The position numbers and the translations under genes are program-made. A DNA stretch of 64,000 nt from the NCBI RefSeq assembly GCF_016695175.1, contig NZ_CP068022.1, positions 730,001-794,000 on the forward strand. The letters run 5' to 3'. Shown piece after piece: positions 62,644 to 64,000 of the stretch. The notes beneath the pieces were generated by a model. That model made no database searches. It was not told the DNA's origin and saw only the letters and a program-made list of their open reading frames with translations. Every line of letters begins with the position of its first letter. Position 1 is the stretch's first letter. This DNA comes from Pseudoalteromonas sp. GCY (GTDB lineage: Bacteria; Pseudomonadota; Gammaproteobacteria; Enterobacterales; Alteromonadaceae).

Positions 62644-63618
62644 ATGAAAGCACGCCATAAGGAAGTCAGCCCTACCCATAACCGCACTCGGAAAAAAGTG
62701 GTGGCCTTACTCGCTTTAGGTCTGCAAAAAATAGTAAGTAAGGTAATGGAAACCGAGGTAGCGCCCAAAGCACCTAAAGAGATAAAAGAGCATACAGAGG
62801 ACAATTTACCACCGATTGATTTTGGTCGACCGGTGGAAGAGACTCCTCTACTACCAATAGCAGACTCAGTACCAAGACGTAAAAAAGTAAAGGGAGGATT
62901 TGAACGAGTGCCTATACAGTTAAACAGCCGCTTCTTACTCGCGCAAAATAACCTAATGGCCTCCAGCAGAGATATAAAATTGATGAGTGTTGACCTTGAT
63001 CGTATTGATAAGTTAGCTAACGCATTCTTTGCCTATATGGCAACAATATGTGCATTTATCACCTTATATTTTTATCTTGCTACCAGAGAAGTCGTTTACA
63101 TCAAGGTCATTGCTGTATTGCTGAGTATCGCCATCCCGATCTTCATTCATGTTGGCTACGTAAAACGCACTTCAGCTGAAGTACTCCGTGTTGATTTCTT
63201 TCGCCATAGTGGCCTTGTTACCTTTCCCGTTGGTAACAATGTTAGTACCTTTTCGTTAGCGTTAGATGAGGTTGATTTGTATATCGGTAAAGTTTCCGCA
63301 GGTCGAGGGGTGCAGTTTAACATGGCCTATTTGGTACCAAAGCGCTACCCCAAACACCTTCGCCATCAACCTATGTACCCTGTCGACTGGGAGCCAAGAG
63401 ACTTAGAAGATAGCATGGAGCTGTGGAGTGAAATCCATCGTTTTATGGATAACACTCAACCTATACCTGCATCCTTTTACAAAGGCTGGCAAGAGGTAAT
63501 CGAAAGCAGTGACTTTACGGAGCAAGATAAAATAATCATATTAGGTGAAGATTTAGTAAAACAAGCCCCCTTTTATGACCTAAAAAATAACCGTCCGTTA
63601 GACAAAGTGATTTGGTGA
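62644..63618 (+). CDS. Paralogue of the preceding membrane protein (DUF6708-like)
   Basis: 324 residues with the same layout: KIVSKVMETEVAPK, RPVEETPLLPIADSVPR, two helices (about 134-150 and 155-173), RVDFFRHSGLVTFPVGNN, SEIHRFMDNTQPIPASFY, and the closing GEDLVKQAPFYDLKNNRPLD. It is clearly a tandem duplicate, moderately diverged along most of its length but almost identical in the last 25 codons. It starts 10 bp after the previous stop, in the same operon. Duplicated immunity genes are common behind polymorphic type VI effectors. Confidence 0.77.
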   Translation: MKARHKEVSPTHNRTRKKVVALLALGLQKIVSKVMETEVAPKAPKEIKEHTEDNLPPIDFGRPVEETPLLPIADSVPRRKKVKGGFERVPIQLNSRFLLAQNNLMASSRDIKLMSVDLDRIDKLANAFFAYMATICAFITLYFYLATREVVYIKVIAVLLSIAIPIFIHVGYVKRTSAEVLRVDFFRHSGLVTFPVGNNVSTFSLALDEVDLYIGKVSAGRGVQFNMAYLVPKRYPKHLRHQPMYPVDWEPRDLEDSMELWSEIHRFMDNTQPIPASFYKGWQEVIESSDFTEQDKIIILGEDLVKQAPFYDLKNNRPLDKVIW

Positions 63619-63651
63619 TACTCGAATTAATCTCTATAACAAGGAGCTTTT

Positions 63652-64000
63652 ATGACAATAAAAAAGTTAATTAAGAAATGCGTTGAGCATATTCTAGATG
63701 AAGGAACGCCCACTCGTGCAATCAGTGATGTGAGTGTGCAAAATCAACAACCCAAATATGGTCAAGCTTATCAACAACAGCCGCAACAAGTAATACGGAA
63801 TGGTCAGCAAGTTACGATAACAAGATCTCAAGTTTCAACAAAGCGAGAGCCCAACCCAGTCGCTGAATTTTTGATTAAAGCCATTGTTATTTTGATAGGC
63901 ACCTTTGCAGTTGGTGCTTTATGTTTCGATGCATATTATTTAAATAAACGAGGCGACAATGCAGCTGTCGGCTTAATGATGGCAGCCGTTGGTGTGATGT
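63652..64000 (+). CDS. Possible third member of the membrane-protein set (partial)
   Basis: The frame starts at ATG 63652 behind AAGGAGC and is open to the window edge (116 codons). The N-terminus, TIKKLIKKCVEHILDEGT, echoes the KKIVEKVMETEG start of the two preceding proteins. A Gln-rich linker (YQQQPQQVI) follows, then two hydrophobic stretches (about 76-90 and beyond 105). It is probably in the same operon. Whether it belongs to the same family cannot be settled without the C-terminal part. Confidence 0.65.
   Translation, partial: MTIKKLIKKCVEHILDEGTPTRAISDVSVQNQQPKYGQAYQQQPQQVIRNGQQVTITRSQVSTKREPNPVAEFLIKAIVILIGTFAVGALCFDAYYLNKRGDNAAVGLMMAAVGVM

Overview
The window reads as chromosomal DNA of a marine gammaproteobacterium of the Pseudoalteromonas type. 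The main pointers are a chloride-dependent alpha-amylase with a C-terminal extension like that of Pseudoalteromonas haloplanktis, an ExeM/NucH-type secreted nuclease, a putative L-amino-acid oxidase, a VasX-like type VI effector locus and an integron-type attC site. The genus is inferred from remembered family resemblance and was not tested by a search.

Layout. 1-2.4 kb: small unknown genes, one of them split by a complete ISAs1-family element (1020-2238). 2.4-7.4 kb: a cold-shock gene with a long leader, a minus-strand mscS-like / MgtE-like / mgtE operon, and two small stress-type genes. 7.6-14.7 kb: secreted enzymes (alpha-amylase, metallo-beta-lactamase-fold protein, nuclease) and a solute-binding protein. 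14.7-20 kb: mostly single genes (SDR, GrpB-like, two GNATs, TonB-C lipoprotein, MFS pump with a divergent LysR gene). 20.1-22.4 kb: a frameshifted surface protein with InlB-type repeats and a GlyGly-CTERM-like tail. 22.8-26.7 kb: a mobile-element patch with an IS66 remnant, a REP-associated-type Y1 transposase, an internally deleted ISAs1 copy, an attC site and a Phd/ParE-type toxin-antitoxin pair.

26.7-33.9 kb: a MacB-like permease, ATPase and HlyD adaptor, divergent from a response regulator and histidine kinase. 34.2-42.7 kb: a subtilase, a MocR regulator divergent from a GNAT/PaiB pair, and several conserved membrane or unknown proteins. 42.77-43.68 kb: a tandem array of REP/BIME-like hairpins with a 148-bp period.

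43.7-56.5 kb is the most interesting part. Three overlapping minus-strand genes (putative L-amino-acid oxidase, thiamine-diphosphate decarboxylase, BBE-type flavin oxidase) face three plus-strand genes (unknown protein, cysteine desulfurase, aminotransferase). They sit directly beside cueR, copA and a copper-chaperone gene. The plus-strand arm has a promoter with the same first 11 bases (TTGACCTTACC) and the same unusual 19-bp -35/-10 spacing as the copA and chaperone promoters. I infer that this enzyme cluster belongs to the local CueR copper regulon. It could make a copper-binding or copper-detoxifying metabolite, possibly containing sulfur; the product is unknown.

56.7-64 kb: a type VI secretion effector island with a PAAR-like DUF4150 carrier, a 1302-residue VasX-like toxin, and two tandem paralogous membrane proteins that probably confer immunity. 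A further small membrane protein runs off the window edge. No rRNA, tRNA or CRISPR array was recognised.
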